Assembly: GCA_023393525.1 (NCBI GenBank)
Contig: JAEWKZ010000025.1
Location: forward strand, 1-26,890
From: Pseudomonadota bacterium
GTDB taxonomy: Bacteria; Desulfobacterota; Desulfovibrionia; Desulfovibrionales; Desulfomicrobiaceae
Length of the DNA: 26,890 nucleotides
Direction of reading: 5' to 3'
The notes under the pieces: model-generated
Told to the model about the DNA's origin: nothing
Database searches by the model: none
What the model saw: only the letters and a program-made list of their open reading frames with translations
Position numbers and translations under genes: made by a program
In this document: piece after piece, positions 7,455 through 15,672 of the stretch
Position numbering within the stretch: the first letter of the stretch is position 1
Layout of the letters: every line of letters starts with the position of its first letter

Positions 7455-8771
7455 TTATCGCAACCCAAACGCCAGTTGATGGGCATAATCAGACGCTTTT
7501 GATCGAAACCCAGGCTTCTCGCGATTTTCTAGCAACTCATCCAAAATGTCTAAATTAACTGGGCGGAGTGTTACCTTGCCCCGTAGTTGCGTTGTGACAG
7601 GATCGTTGATCACAATTGTGGCCTCTCTTGCAGACCTGTCGAGACTTGGATAAAGAATTGCCGCATCACTCTTTGGTCCAGGCTCTTGACTCAGTGCATA
7701 TATTGATAGCTGATATAACATGTCTCTAGTCAGCTTTTTCTCCCATAGATTTCGATACTTTGCATCTAGAAGCTTAACCATTGTATTTCCTTTGAATATA
7801 GCGAAGTCAGGGCGTGGGGAAGGTGGACGATGGTTTTGCGGATTCTTACCTGCCTGGTACTCCATCATTCCATGAAGCTTGAATTCATCTTGAACCTTAT
7901 GGGCTGTCAGATATTCGTTCATGAAGCGTGACATCAAAGATTGGAAGAAACGATTCATATCAAACAAGAAGCCTTCAAACTTGACCAAGTCCTGATCAGC
8001 CATTGAAACCCCTTGGCCTTCCATCAAGATTTTAATTATACGGAAAGTTGGCTGGTAAGCACTGACTAGTCGATTCGCCTCACGCTCAAGTCGTTGGAGA
8101 ATGTGGTAGTCAAGCTGTACCTTTGACACTTCTGACAGAAAGTATTTGTTAAGCCTTCTAAGTTTGCTTTTGAGAATAGTGTTGCCGCAGATATTTGTAG
8201 CCAGACTTAGCCCCGCGCCAAGAATCTGATTAGGCATACAGTCGATGTCACGTGGATAGTGTACACAAGGCAGCCTGCCAGTGATGATTCCGCCGTTAGC
8301 GGCTATTTGATTGATATCAATTAGGCCCCGAGGAGAGGACAAACCCTCTCTTTGGCGTTTGTATTGTCTACAAAGACCCCTGTTGACTAGGTTCATAACT
8401 TCCATCGCCAGTTGAGCGATCAGAATCTCCTGGAATGCATCCTTTTTCAGATCATAATCAACGTCGGAATATAGTTGTAAATCCTTCAGGCCATAAGCGT
8501 ACTTCACCAACCTCAAGAGCTTGAGTCCCTTTATCTTTGGCTGTATAGTAATACGCAATGGGCCAAGGTTGATTCTCCCAACATAGGAAGATGCACCGAG
8601 AGAAATGCCATTGCGAGTCTCGATGACAGAGATAATGTTGGCCTGCGTGAGCTTCTCGGCGGTAATTCGTGCGGGGTCGTCTGACTCAAAATAGACCGGC
8701 TGCTTATCCGGCCATTGCAGAGGCTGACTGTTTTCCCATTCGTTGAGGCTTATGATGCGGGTCTTTTGCAT
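7455..8771 (-). CDS. mcrC: McrC-like endonuclease subunit of McrBC modification-dependent restriction system
   Basis: A 438-residue McrC family protein. McrC is the nuclease partner that binds the McrB ring and cleaves DNA carrying modified cytosine. The N-terminal half has the usual beta-rich region (SSYVGRINLGPLRITIQPKI) followed by helical LRLVKYAYGL. The catalytic PD-(D/E)XK site is in the C-terminal third: RPDF (D322) then LLDAKYR (D336, K338), followed by MLYQLSIYALSQ as in other McrC proteins. The start overlaps the mcrB stop by one base (TAATG), so the two are translationally coupled. Length is in the normal range and no disruption is seen, so the system looks intact. The modified base recognised here cannot be read from McrC. 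Confidence 0.92.
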   Translation of the reverse strand: MQKTRIISLNEWENSQPLQWPDKQPVYFESDDPARITAEKLTQANIISVIETRNGISLGASSYVGRINLGPLRITIQPKIKGLKLLRLVKYAYGLKDLQLYSDVDYDLKKDAFQEILIAQLAMEVMNLVNRGLCRQYKRQREGLSSPRGLIDINQIAANGGIITGRLPCVHYPRDIDCMPNQILGAGLSLATNICGNTILKSKLRRLNKYFLSEVSKVQLDYHILQRLEREANRLVSAYQPTFRIIKILMEGQGVSMADQDLVKFEGFLFDMNRFFQSLMSRFMNEYLTAHKVQDEFKLHGMMEYQAGKNPQNHRPPSPRPDFAIFKGNTMVKLLDAKYRNLWEKKLTRDMLYQLSIYALSQEPGPKSDAAILYPSLDRSAREATIVINDPVTTQLRGKVTLRPVNLDILDELLENREKPGFRSKASDYAHQLAFGLR

Positions 8772-11056
8772 TATGCCTCTACATTTTGATCATTATCGTC
8801 ATCGACGCTATCATCATGAATTTCCAAGGCTTCCTGTTCTGCCTGAACGGTTTTCGGTGATGAAGCGATTTCAGGGTCCATTTCAAGAAGTACTCGAACC
8901 AAGTCATCTTTCTTCGTCGGAGAGAATAGCTCATTTCGTACCTGCTGATCTTCGACATCAACAAGGCCTTTCAAGATGCTGCGAAGTGCAGTGTAGTCTT
9001 CATAGCAATACTCCTCCAAGAGTGGGATGATATCTTCCCGAAGTGCGCGGACAAAACCTGAGAATGATCGTAACGGGTTGTTGCCATCCATAAGATATGA
9101 ATGCCCTATCTGCAAATTTCTTGCATCGCGACCGACGTGTTGGCAGATTTTACGGTTAAGCGAGTCAAGCCACGGTCCCAGCGGCAAGCCTTCAATCATG
9201 GCATCACCCAGCGCAGACGAGTCAGGCATGAGTTCGATAAAGCCAAATCGCCTTCTGAGTGCAGCATCAAGCAGGGCAATCGAGCGATCTGCGGTATTCA
9301 TCGTTCCTACTACATAGACGTTTGCAGGGACAATGAATGATTGTGCAGAAAGGGGGAGGGTTATGGATTTGCCGCGCTTGTCTTTTTCAAGGATTGTCAG
9401 AAGTTCTCCGAAGATTCTTGGGATGTCTCCACGGTTAATTTCATCGATAAGCAGGTAGTAATTCTTGTCTGGTCTTTTATGGGCGTCTTCGCATAGCTGC
9501 TTGAAAATCCCTTTTTTCGAAACGAAAACCATTTTGTTGTCGTGCAACTCTGGCCTGTAGCCTTCCAGAAAATCTTCATATCCGTAAGCAGGGTGAAAGC
9601 AACACATGCGGACAGGCTTATTGTCTCCCGGCCCAGGTTGGATGTTAAATTTCTGCTCGTTATCGAGTTGATTGAACGGTTTACCGTACCAGGAAAGCGA
9701 TGCAAGATCTTTAGTTGCAACTTCGGCCCAGTAGGTCTTACCTGTTCCCGGAGGCCCGTAGAGAATGACTTGCTTCTTTCTTTCGAGCGCCGACTGAATT
9801 CGCCCAGGGATACCAGCCAGCTTGTTGCTAGCTGTTCTGATTTGAACTTCTGGGATTGATGGAGCATCTAAAATGCGCCGTTCGATTTCCAAAAGATTCT
9901 CAGGGTACTTGCCGAGTTTATGGACAGTTGTCTGGAGACCTTCCTTTACTGGTTCCTGCCATGTTTCAAGAGATAGCCACTCGACCGGTCGCTTGTGTGG
10001 AAATTCCGCTTGGGCATCGTAGTAATACTCACCTGTAACCTTGCCTATACCGAGGAAGGTCATGCCGTTAGCAGCGACAACGACGTCTCCTTCTTTTATT
10101 TCGGCAACGAACTTAAAGAGCTGATTAGATTGTCTTGAGGACACGTGAGCTGGCTTGGGGTATTTCTCCAACATCAATTTTTTGAGTTCCTCTTTGTCCT
10201 CAGTTTTGTAATTAACCCAAGAAAGATCACCCAAATTATCCCACCCGACAGAGATGAAATTACCCTGTTTCATTTCTGGCCAATAATTCGAGTCCTCTCC
10301 GTCTGTTGTGCCTACACGCCAGTATGAATACGGCTTGCCGTACAGTTCGTTCAGAGAATAGGTCAGATGGTTGATGTGCATTCCAAGATGTTTTGCGATC
10401 TGTTGAAAAGTATAAGCAGCGATGTAACGACCGTCTTTGTCAGACGGTGTTTTTTGCAACATTCTGGTCAGCATGTATCTCTGATATTCGGGGGAATGAA
10501 AGTCATCAAGAATGTTTGGGTGCAGCAAAGAAAAATATTTATGACCCCATGCAAGTGTACTAACATCTGGAGCTTCCTCGCCGAGGCTGTTTTGAAGATT
10601 TACGTAATCGTCAAAGCTCGGACTGGCAGGCATCTGTTTGAGAAGATCATCGCCTTTGATGAATTGGTCTCGATGTTTACGAGCCAAGCCAATGGCTTCT
10701 TCTACAGTCAATTCACGCTGATTGCTGGGGTGACCTGTCATCCATTTTCCGGTTTCTTTTCTTTTGTAGAGACCGAATTTGAGTGCGCTGCCACCAGCAA
10801 TGCTGCCAAAAATAGCTGGTAATTCCTTATCATCTTTAAATTCAAGCCAGTAAACCAAGCTCTCTTTGGTAGCGTGGCTATGCATAAAATCAAGCAGCGC
10901 TTCACCGTCTAACAAACGCAATACTTCAGGACAAAATTTCTCTCTAAATTTTTCATAACAGACCGCAAGATTTTCTTTAGAGAGGAGCTTCCCGTTGAAA
11001 TTCAGCATTTTTTGCATATCAAGCAATTTTTTTTCTACAGAAGCATGTAGTATCAA
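8771..11056 (-). CDS. mcrB: McrB-like AAA+ GTPase with central EVE-like domain
   Basis: A 761-residue McrB-type motor. Residues 1 to about 240 are an unrecognised helical N-terminal region. Residues about 243-365 (YSYWRVGTTDGEDSNYW, then VVVAANGMTFLGIGKVTG) look like an EVE/PUA-like fold, a reader of modified bases in other McrB proteins. The motor domain has Walker A GPPGTGKT (434-441), Walker B LLIDEINRGD (about 535-544) and the family signature GTMNTADRS (584-592), with LRRRF arginines after it. The tail is strongly acidic (DDSVDDDNDQ). The TTG start at 11056 is chosen because AGGGG lies about 7 bases ahead; a downstream ATG at codon 14 is the alternative. It forms a coupled pair with mcrC. 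Target specificity differs from E. coli McrB, whose N-terminal domain is unrelated. Confidence 0.9.
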   Translation of the reverse strand: MILHASVEKKLLDMQKMLNFNGKLLSKENLAVCYEKFREKFCPEVLRLLDGEALLDFMHSHATKESLVYWLEFKDDKELPAIFGSIAGGSALKFGLYKRKETGKWMTGHPSNQRELTVEEAIGLARKHRDQFIKGDDLLKQMPASPSFDDYVNLQNSLGEEAPDVSTLAWGHKYFSLLHPNILDDFHSPEYQRYMLTRMLQKTPSDKDGRYIAAYTFQQIAKHLGMHINHLTYSLNELYGKPYSYWRVGTTDGEDSNYWPEMKQGNFISVGWDNLGDLSWVNYKTEDKEELKKLMLEKYPKPAHVSSRQSNQLFKFVAEIKEGDVVVAANGMTFLGIGKVTGEYYYDAQAEFPHKRPVEWLSLETWQEPVKEGLQTTVHKLGKYPENLLEIERRILDAPSIPEVQIRTASNKLAGIPGRIQSALERKKQVILYGPPGTGKTYWAEVATKDLASLSWYGKPFNQLDNEQKFNIQPGPGDNKPVRMCCFHPAYGYEDFLEGYRPELHDNKMVFVSKKGIFKQLCEDAHKRPDKNYYLLIDEINRGDIPRIFGELLTILEKDKRGKSITLPLSAQSFIVPANVYVVGTMNTADRSIALLDAALRRRFGFIELMPDSSALGDAMIEGLPLGPWLDSLNRKICQHVGRDARNLQIGHSYLMDGNNPLRSFSGFVRALREDIIPLLEEYCYEDYTALRSILKGLVDVEDQQVRNELFSPTKKDDLVRVLLEMDPEIASSPKTVQAEQEALEIHDDSVDDDNDQNVEA

Positions 11057-11168
11057 TTCTTTACCCCTTTTATGGAAGCAGATATATCAAGTGAAGTGGA
11101 TTGAAGTCTTGGTCTAATGGCTCAACCAAGAATAAAAAACGCATTGATTACATCAACGTAATTATTTA

Positions 11169-11188
11169 AAAAAATTACTAAATTTTTT
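11169..11188 (-). terminator. possible weak A/T-rich terminator after the HTH/GIY-YIG gene
   Basis: Three bases beyond the stop of the GIY-YIG gene, AAAAAATT and AATTTTTT are perfect 8-base arms around a 4-base loop, and the minus strand continues into more T. With no G or C in the stem it would be weak, so read-through into mcrB is possible. Confidence 0.3.
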
Positions 11189-11191
11189 ATA

Positions 11192-11764
11192 TTAGACACT
11201 TTCCGAGTACGCCTTGTCTAATATTCCTATCTGCTTATTCATTATTGGCTTTGATACACGCAAAATTAGTGACTCTACGTGTTTCGGATAATCGAAAGAT
11301 TCAAATAACTTTACATCATAAGCAGATATATATCTAACAACTTGATGCCTCAGGACACTTTTATTTTTTATGCCCGCCGGAAAATTAATTTCAAATTCTC
11401 TACTTAATGCAGAATATGTTTCTTTAAGTAAGTTTGATGCTTTCCCTATATACACCAAATTTGCCATAGAATCATAAAATGCATATATTCCTGAACGAGA
11501 CTCATGACCTTTATACATTTTTTTTAGTTGCGTTAAAATCGGAGAACCTGGATAAATTTCATAAAATTCATTTATAACAGTAAACTCAGGTGTAAATATG
11601 GAACTTAAAATAAAAGTAATCGTCTGATGATTTGGAACAACAGACCCATTAATCCAGTCACTTATAGTTGACTTACTATATCCTGTAACATCAGCCATTT
11701 CATCAATATCATCCTTGAAATATTGCGAAAGCAAATACCTTGCAACAACACATCTTTCTTCCAT
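11192..11764 (-). CDS. HTH (XRE-like) plus GIY-YIG domain protein
   Basis: A 190-residue protein from an AT-rich segment. Residues about 10-55 form a helix-turn-helix (EMADVTGYSKSTISDWINGS). Residues about 91-180 form a GIY-YIG domain with SGIYAFYD (GIY 92-94) and LVYIGKASN (YIG 105-107), then E164 in the VESLILR helix and N176 in PIMNKQIG. The Arg usually found eight residues after YIG in UvrC-type enzymes is Glu here (E115 in NLLKETYS), so cleavage activity is uncertain. The ATG at 11764 is chosen over the longer open frame because GAGGTG precedes it by 3-5 bases. A 10-base inverted repeat lies upstream and could be its operator. It lies upstream of mcrBC on the same strand and could be a regulator of, or accessory to, that system; this is inference. 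Confidence 0.75.
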   Translation of the reverse strand: MEERCVVARYLLSQYFKDDIDEMADVTGYSKSTISDWINGSVVPNHQTITFILSSIFTPEFTVINEFYEIYPGSPILTQLKKMYKGHESRSGIYAFYDSMANLVYIGKASNLLKETYSALSREFEINFPAGIKNKSVLRHQVVRYISAYDVKLFESFDYPKHVESLILRVSKPIMNKQIGILDKAYSESV

Positions 11765-11800
11765 AATCACCTCATTATAATATAATAGAATTAAAAAAAA

Positions 11801-11849
11801 TGTATGACAGAATAAACCATTCAATGCTTAAAAAGAACGCTGTCATACA
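11801..11849. promoter_or_regulatory. 10-bp perfect inverted repeat, candidate operator of the HTH/GIY-YIG gene
   Basis: TGTATGACAG at 11801-11810 and CTGTCATACA at 11840-11849 are exact reverse complements, 29 bases apart. They lie 37-85 bases ahead of the start of the HTH/GIY-YIG gene, in the A/T-rich segment that also offers TATAAT-like sequence near 11777-11785. The position and symmetry suit binding by a dimeric regulator, most simply the HTH protein itself; a transcript hairpin is the alternative. Confidence 0.5.
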
Positions 11850-11862
11850 AAAATCTACATAC

Positions 11863-11906
11863 AAAAAAATACGGGCTTTTTTCATCATTATCAAGAAAAT
11901 TAAGCC
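11863..11906 (-). terminator. probable intrinsic terminator of the AAA+/PcfJ unit
   Basis: Reading the minus strand after the PcfJ-like stop: GGCTTAATTTTC, an 11-base loop, then GAAAAAAGCC pair with a 2-base bulge, followed by CGTA and a run of seven T. The stem and T run are in the right order and orientation to end the two-gene unit about 27 bases after its last codon. Confidence 0.6.
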
Positions 11907-11932
11907 ATCGACTAGCACAGCATATTTTTTAT

Positions 11933-13108
11933 TCAAATACTCTCGAACCATCGGTTCAAGGCAATGCAAGTTTCTTTGGCAGCCTTCCCATTCCGATACA
12001 ATTTCACCTGCTCAATCCGAAACGCCCCATCAGCAGACCTCTGCACCGCCATAGTCGCCCTCTCCGGCGCGTGAACGCGATAAATAAATACATCCCCTCG
12101 CAATGCCTGGTAGACAAATTCTCCAACGCAATGCCTCATCACCAGACCTTCTTCAATCAAGTCGCCGACGTTGCTTATATACTCGATATCCTTTGTCTCT
12201 TTAAGTGGCGACGGCGGGAAGTTTTCGCCATAGTGGGCAATAATAGTTTCTCTTTCTCTTTTGCTTAAATCCCTGGCGATTTTATCGTGCAGGTTTCGGA
12301 TCTGAAATGCGCTTTTCATGGCCAAAACCTGCCGCTCCGGATTTTCGCATTCGAGCATTTTGCACATCATGCGGATATCGCGAATATCACGACAGACCTT
12401 GTACAAATAGCGAAAGGCATCCCGGCAGCTCTCAACAGCCAGGCAGTCCTTGGCGCATCCAAGATCCATCACGTACCGTTGCGTGTAAAACACCTTCAGC
12501 ACGGGCCAGTTGATCTGCCGGTAATGACGCACCTTTTTCAAAAACTCCCCATCGTTAAGAATGCGGCGCAACAACTCAAGATCTTTTCGCAAGTAACTGA
12601 ACTCACAAATTTTCGACAAAAACTTCAGATGCGATCTGCTTGAAGCCGCGCAAAACGATTCCAGGATCGAAACGCGGCGACGGGTATAAAGTCTTCTGAC
12701 ATCGGCCTTGGACGGAGTCGGTCCGAGCATGTTTGAGGCCAGCCAGAACAATATCGGGGCGGATTCGGCCATTTCAGCGCTTTCGGGAAACTGGCCGAGC
12801 ACATGCAAAAGTCTGCATTGCAGCGAACTGAACTGGCGTAGCACCTTGGTCACGTCTGTGGGCAAGACGTCGTGGTATGCTCGCACAGGGTGCGTTGATT
12901 CTAGATCGCAGACATCGTCGGAAACAATGGGGAAGTCGAAGGCGTCGTCGTTTCTTGTCCAGCGGACCCCTTCCTTGAGTTCCACTCCCCCACCCTCGTT
13001 CCAGGAACGCAGCCGGACCTGGAATCCTCCCTCGGGAACCAAACCCAAAGTGACGGTCAGTCGCTGCGAGGCTGGGTCGAATTCGCAATACTCGGGATCA
13101 ATGATCAT
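11933..13108 (-). CDS. PcfJ-like domain protein
   Basis: A 391-residue protein. The N-terminal 75 or so residues are beta-rich. The middle (about 85-300) is helical with many basic and Cys residues. The C-terminal 80 residues match the PcfJ-like pattern: EEGLVMRHCVGEFVYQAL (His326, Cys327), GDVFIYRV, then RATMAVQR, an EQVKLYRNG strand and a final helix with ALNRWFES. PcfJ was named in a conjugative plasmid; related chromosomal proteins occur beside AAA+ ATPases, and their biochemical role is unknown to me. The start is 9 bases after the AAA+ gene's stop, and its ribosome site AGGGG overlaps that stop codon, so the two are translationally coupled and likely work as a pair. Function is not proposed beyond that. 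Confidence 0.75.
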   Translation of the reverse strand: MIIDPEYCEFDPASQRLTVTLGLVPEGGFQVRLRSWNEGGGVELKEGVRWTRNDDAFDFPIVSDDVCDLESTHPVRAYHDVLPTDVTKVLRQFSSLQCRLLHVLGQFPESAEMAESAPILFWLASNMLGPTPSKADVRRLYTRRRVSILESFCAASSRSHLKFLSKICEFSYLRKDLELLRRILNDGEFLKKVRHYRQINWPVLKVFYTQRYVMDLGCAKDCLAVESCRDAFRYLYKVCRDIRDIRMMCKMLECENPERQVLAMKSAFQIRNLHDKIARDLSKRERETIIAHYGENFPPSPLKETKDIEYISNVGDLIEEGLVMRHCVGEFVYQALRGDVFIYRVHAPERATMAVQRSADGAFRIEQVKLYRNGKAAKETCIALNRWFESI

Positions 13109-13117
13109 GGCGCACCC

Positions 13118-15313
13118 CTATTTCAAGAACCCCATTCCCCGCCCGGTGATATCGAGCTTCAATTCCTGTTCTTTGCGCAAACCCTCAAGTAACACATGAT
13201 GTTTAGCGCCCTTCCCGCCATCAAAAAGCATTCGTGAACGAACCGCATGAAAATCCCCCGGAGTCAGGCGACGCATAGCCAAGAGTTCCGTTTCAAGCTC
13301 TTTTGACATCGGCTCCGACGCCAGCGGGGCAAGAAGTGCGTCATAAAGTGCCTGCACCTGCTCCGGCTTGGAGTACGTGAACGCGATCTTATGACTGAAC
13401 CTGCGCATGGCTGCTTGATCCATGTTCTCCCGGCGGTTGCTGGTGCAGATGCAGAACCCCCGGCATTCTTCGAGGGCGGTCAGGAACTCGTTGACTTGGG
13501 TAGTCTCCCAGGAATGCGCTGCTTTTTCCCTTGGAAAGAGGAAGCTGTCGGCTTCGTCGATGACAAGGATGGCGTCGTCGCGCTCCGCATCCCGAAAAGC
13601 CTCCGCAATGTTCGCTTCCGTCATGCCGACATACGGCCCGAGCAGGTTGCTGGCACGGACTACTTTGCATTCCCGGTCCAGCCTGTCCGCCAGGTACCGG
13701 GCGAGCGCGGTTTTACCTGTGCCGGGAGGGCCGTAAAAGAGCATTGTGGCCGCGCCTGCGTTCAGCTCGCCGCCGCTTCGCAGCATGCGATCCACCCGAG
13801 TCAGCTTGTTCACCAGGGTATCAACGGAGCCTTCCAGGCTGACGCCTTTGGGGTCGTAGTGCGGCGCCACCGACACTTTCTTGCGACGCTTGCTTCCGTC
13901 ACGCCGCAGCGTCTCATACGAATCCACCACGCGCCTGAGCGCCGGGACAAAGGCGCTCCGCTTTCTCCCGCTCAGCGCCGCAGCCTGGGTCACGGACATC
14001 TCCATGACCGATGCCGGGACATCGTAGGTGCGGGACAGCTCCGCCAGCTCAGCGTCATTCACGCGATTCAGCACGCCGCGCCGCTCCAGGATCTGCCGCC
14101 ACATGGCGCTCCGCTCCTTTCTCCCCAGCGGCTCGAAATGAATGCTGAAATGAAAGCGCCTTCGCACCGCCCCTTCCAGGTGATGCACGTGGTTCGTGAT
14201 CCACACCACCCGCTGCCTGGGCTTTTCCAGAAAGGTATTGAGCCAGGCCTTATCCACGTTTTTTTCCCGAGAGAACATGTCGCAATCGAGGATGCGCTCC
14301 GCCTCATCCACGAGCAGGAACGCTTTGTCGTGCTGGGAGGCGATGCGCGCCCCGGCGGTGAGTTGGGCGCGGCGGTCGTTATCCGCGCCCTGGGGCGGGC
14401 TCACGGACCAGACTGGAATGCCTTCGGCCGCAGCCAGGCTTCGGGCAAAAGTCGTCTTGCCGGTGCCGGGAGCGCCATAGAGAAGGATGTGCATGGGGCG
14501 GTCACTTGGCTGCCGAAGCAAGGCGCGGACATGCTCCACCTGCTCGGCGGGGATGCTGAAATTTTCAAGCGGCAGCGCCTCCCCTTCCAACTGACGGCAA
14601 AAAGATTGGGATACGCGCGTTGAATCGCTCTCGGTCCACAGATCCCGAATGGAGTCTTCCAGGGCAACGTGCCTTCGATCGCCTTCAGCGATGCCCAGAT
14701 AAACCAGTTCCCGCAGGATATCGCGGCAACGCGAGGCCGTGAGCCCGAGCATGTGGGCCAGAAAATCGATGCCGCCGAACCGCATGGCCTGCAAATTGTC
14801 TTCGAAATAGCTTTCCACCGGTTCAAAAGAACGGTTGATAAACAGGAACTCGCACAGTTCGATGCTCTCTCGATCAAGCCCGAACAGCTCTTCCAGCCGC
14901 TTGGCGGCCATGGCGTACGAACGGGGGCGCTTCATCCGACAGGAATGCATCTCCCTGCACTCTGCCTGAAGCAGGGCCCGGGCAGATTTATGATGGCGAG
15001 GATGTTCCTGCAGAAAATCTTCCAGCGCATTGCCCAGATTATAGAGGGAGACGCGCTTAAGCTCTTCGAGAGTCGCCATCTCGTCCTCGTTCTTGGACAC
15101 GGGAACGTACGACGCAGCCTCCTTGATGAGGCCCTGCAGGCAGAAATCAAGCCCGCCCAGACACCACGCCGTGCACGCGAAAAGTTCCGAGCTCAGGACA
15201 ATCCGGTTGTCAAAAAGACGCATGAGCCAGCCCGCCGTCTTGATCCGCGCATAGCGACTTTCGGGCGTGGAATCGATGGAACCGGAATTGCTCCTTCTGA
15301 ACATTCGTCTCAT
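13118..15313 (-). CDS. double AAA+ ATPase, upstream partner of the PcfJ-like gene
   Basis: A 731-residue protein with two AAA+ modules. The N-terminal 240 residues are a helical domain with a probable winged-helix part (LGLTASRCRDILRELVYLGI). Module 1 has Walker A GAPGTGKT (280-287), Walker B AFLLVDEAE (331-339) and WITNH at sensor 1. Module 2 has GPPGTGKT (528-535), ILVIDEAD (582-589), CTSNRREN and an arginine pair AMRRF. Both modules keep their nucleotide-binding and hydrolysis residues. The layout resembles remodelling ATPases of the CDC48/FtsH-like kind without a protease. The ATG at 15313 has GGAGAG 5 bases ahead. The coupled PcfJ-like gene follows. The likely role is to remodel a target presented by or acting with the PcfJ protein; this is inference. 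Confidence 0.85.
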   Translation of the reverse strand: MRRMFRRSNSGSIDSTPESRYARIKTAGWLMRLFDNRIVLSSELFACTAWCLGGLDFCLQGLIKEAASYVPVSKNEDEMATLEELKRVSLYNLGNALEDFLQEHPRHHKSARALLQAECREMHSCRMKRPRSYAMAAKRLEELFGLDRESIELCEFLFINRSFEPVESYFEDNLQAMRFGGIDFLAHMLGLTASRCRDILRELVYLGIAEGDRRHVALEDSIRDLWTESDSTRVSQSFCRQLEGEALPLENFSIPAEQVEHVRALLRQPSDRPMHILLYGAPGTGKTTFARSLAAAEGIPVWSVSPPQGADNDRRAQLTAGARIASQHDKAFLLVDEAERILDCDMFSREKNVDKAWLNTFLEKPRQRVVWITNHVHHLEGAVRRRFHFSIHFEPLGRKERSAMWRQILERRGVLNRVNDAELAELSRTYDVPASVMEMSVTQAAALSGRKRSAFVPALRRVVDSYETLRRDGSKRRKKVSVAPHYDPKGVSLEGSVDTLVNKLTRVDRMLRSGGELNAGAATMLFYGPPGTGKTALARYLADRLDRECKVVRASNLLGPYVGMTEANIAEAFRDAERDDAILVIDEADSFLFPREKAAHSWETTQVNEFLTALEECRGFCICTSNRRENMDQAAMRRFSHKIAFTYSKPEQVQALYDALLAPLASEPMSKELETELLAMRRLTPGDFHAVRSRMLFDGGKGAKHHVLLEGLRKEQELKLDITGRGMGFLK

Positions 15314-15672
15314 GTGGTCTCTCCAATGGTCTACGGTTGGGTCTGAAATCCTGGCCCTGCCGGAGCAGGCCGCTTGAGATCACTCTTATCAAGTCCACAT
15401 GATCACAGGCTATCGACAACACGATGATCGTCCCGCGAGGCCGGGAAGATCCCACGTTTTTTTTACTTCCCGCCGGAAAGACATTCTCAAATATTCGAAA
15501 TATCAGAGTGTTGCACGAAAAAAGATACTGCAAGTTTGCCGACTTGCGAGATGTACTCCCAGAGGCGACGCATGACTTCGCATATGCGCGGAAATGTCTT
15601 GATTTTCCAATGGCGACAAGACATATTGTCCATACTTATTTACAAATAGCGACAATTTGTCTGGAAACACCC
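15314..15672. other. 359-base divergent intergenic region between AAA+ and abiE units
   Basis: No gene is seen. It must hold the promoters of both divergent units. On the AAA+ side there is a strong hairpin GGCCCTGC-CGGA-GCAGGCC (15353-15371, one bulged C), about 40 bases ahead of the AAA+ start. In the middle, ATATT-CGA-AATAT is a perfect short palindrome near 15489-15501. On the abiE side are the inverted repeats listed separately. I see no convincing -35/-10 pair. Confidence 0.5.
15615..15661. promoter_or_regulatory. inverted repeats ahead of abiEi, candidate antitoxin operators
   Basis: GACAA-GACATA-TTGTC (15615-15630) and GACAA-T-TTGTC (15651-15661) share the same half-site, with centres about 33 bases apart (about three helical turns). 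Between them TATTT-AC-AAATA (15637-15648) is a further symmetric site. They end 11 bases ahead of the abiEi ATG. AbiEi antitoxins are known to repress their own operon by binding inverted repeats, so these are good operator candidates. Confidence 0.5.

Noticed and set aside
13391..14623. 410-codon open frame on the plus strand
   Set aside because: It is the antisense shadow of the double AAA+ ATPase, which has two full sets of AAA+ motifs.
15424..15672. N-terminal extension of abiEi
   Set aside because: The extension covers inverted repeats, and the winged-helix fold starts at the 15673 ATG.
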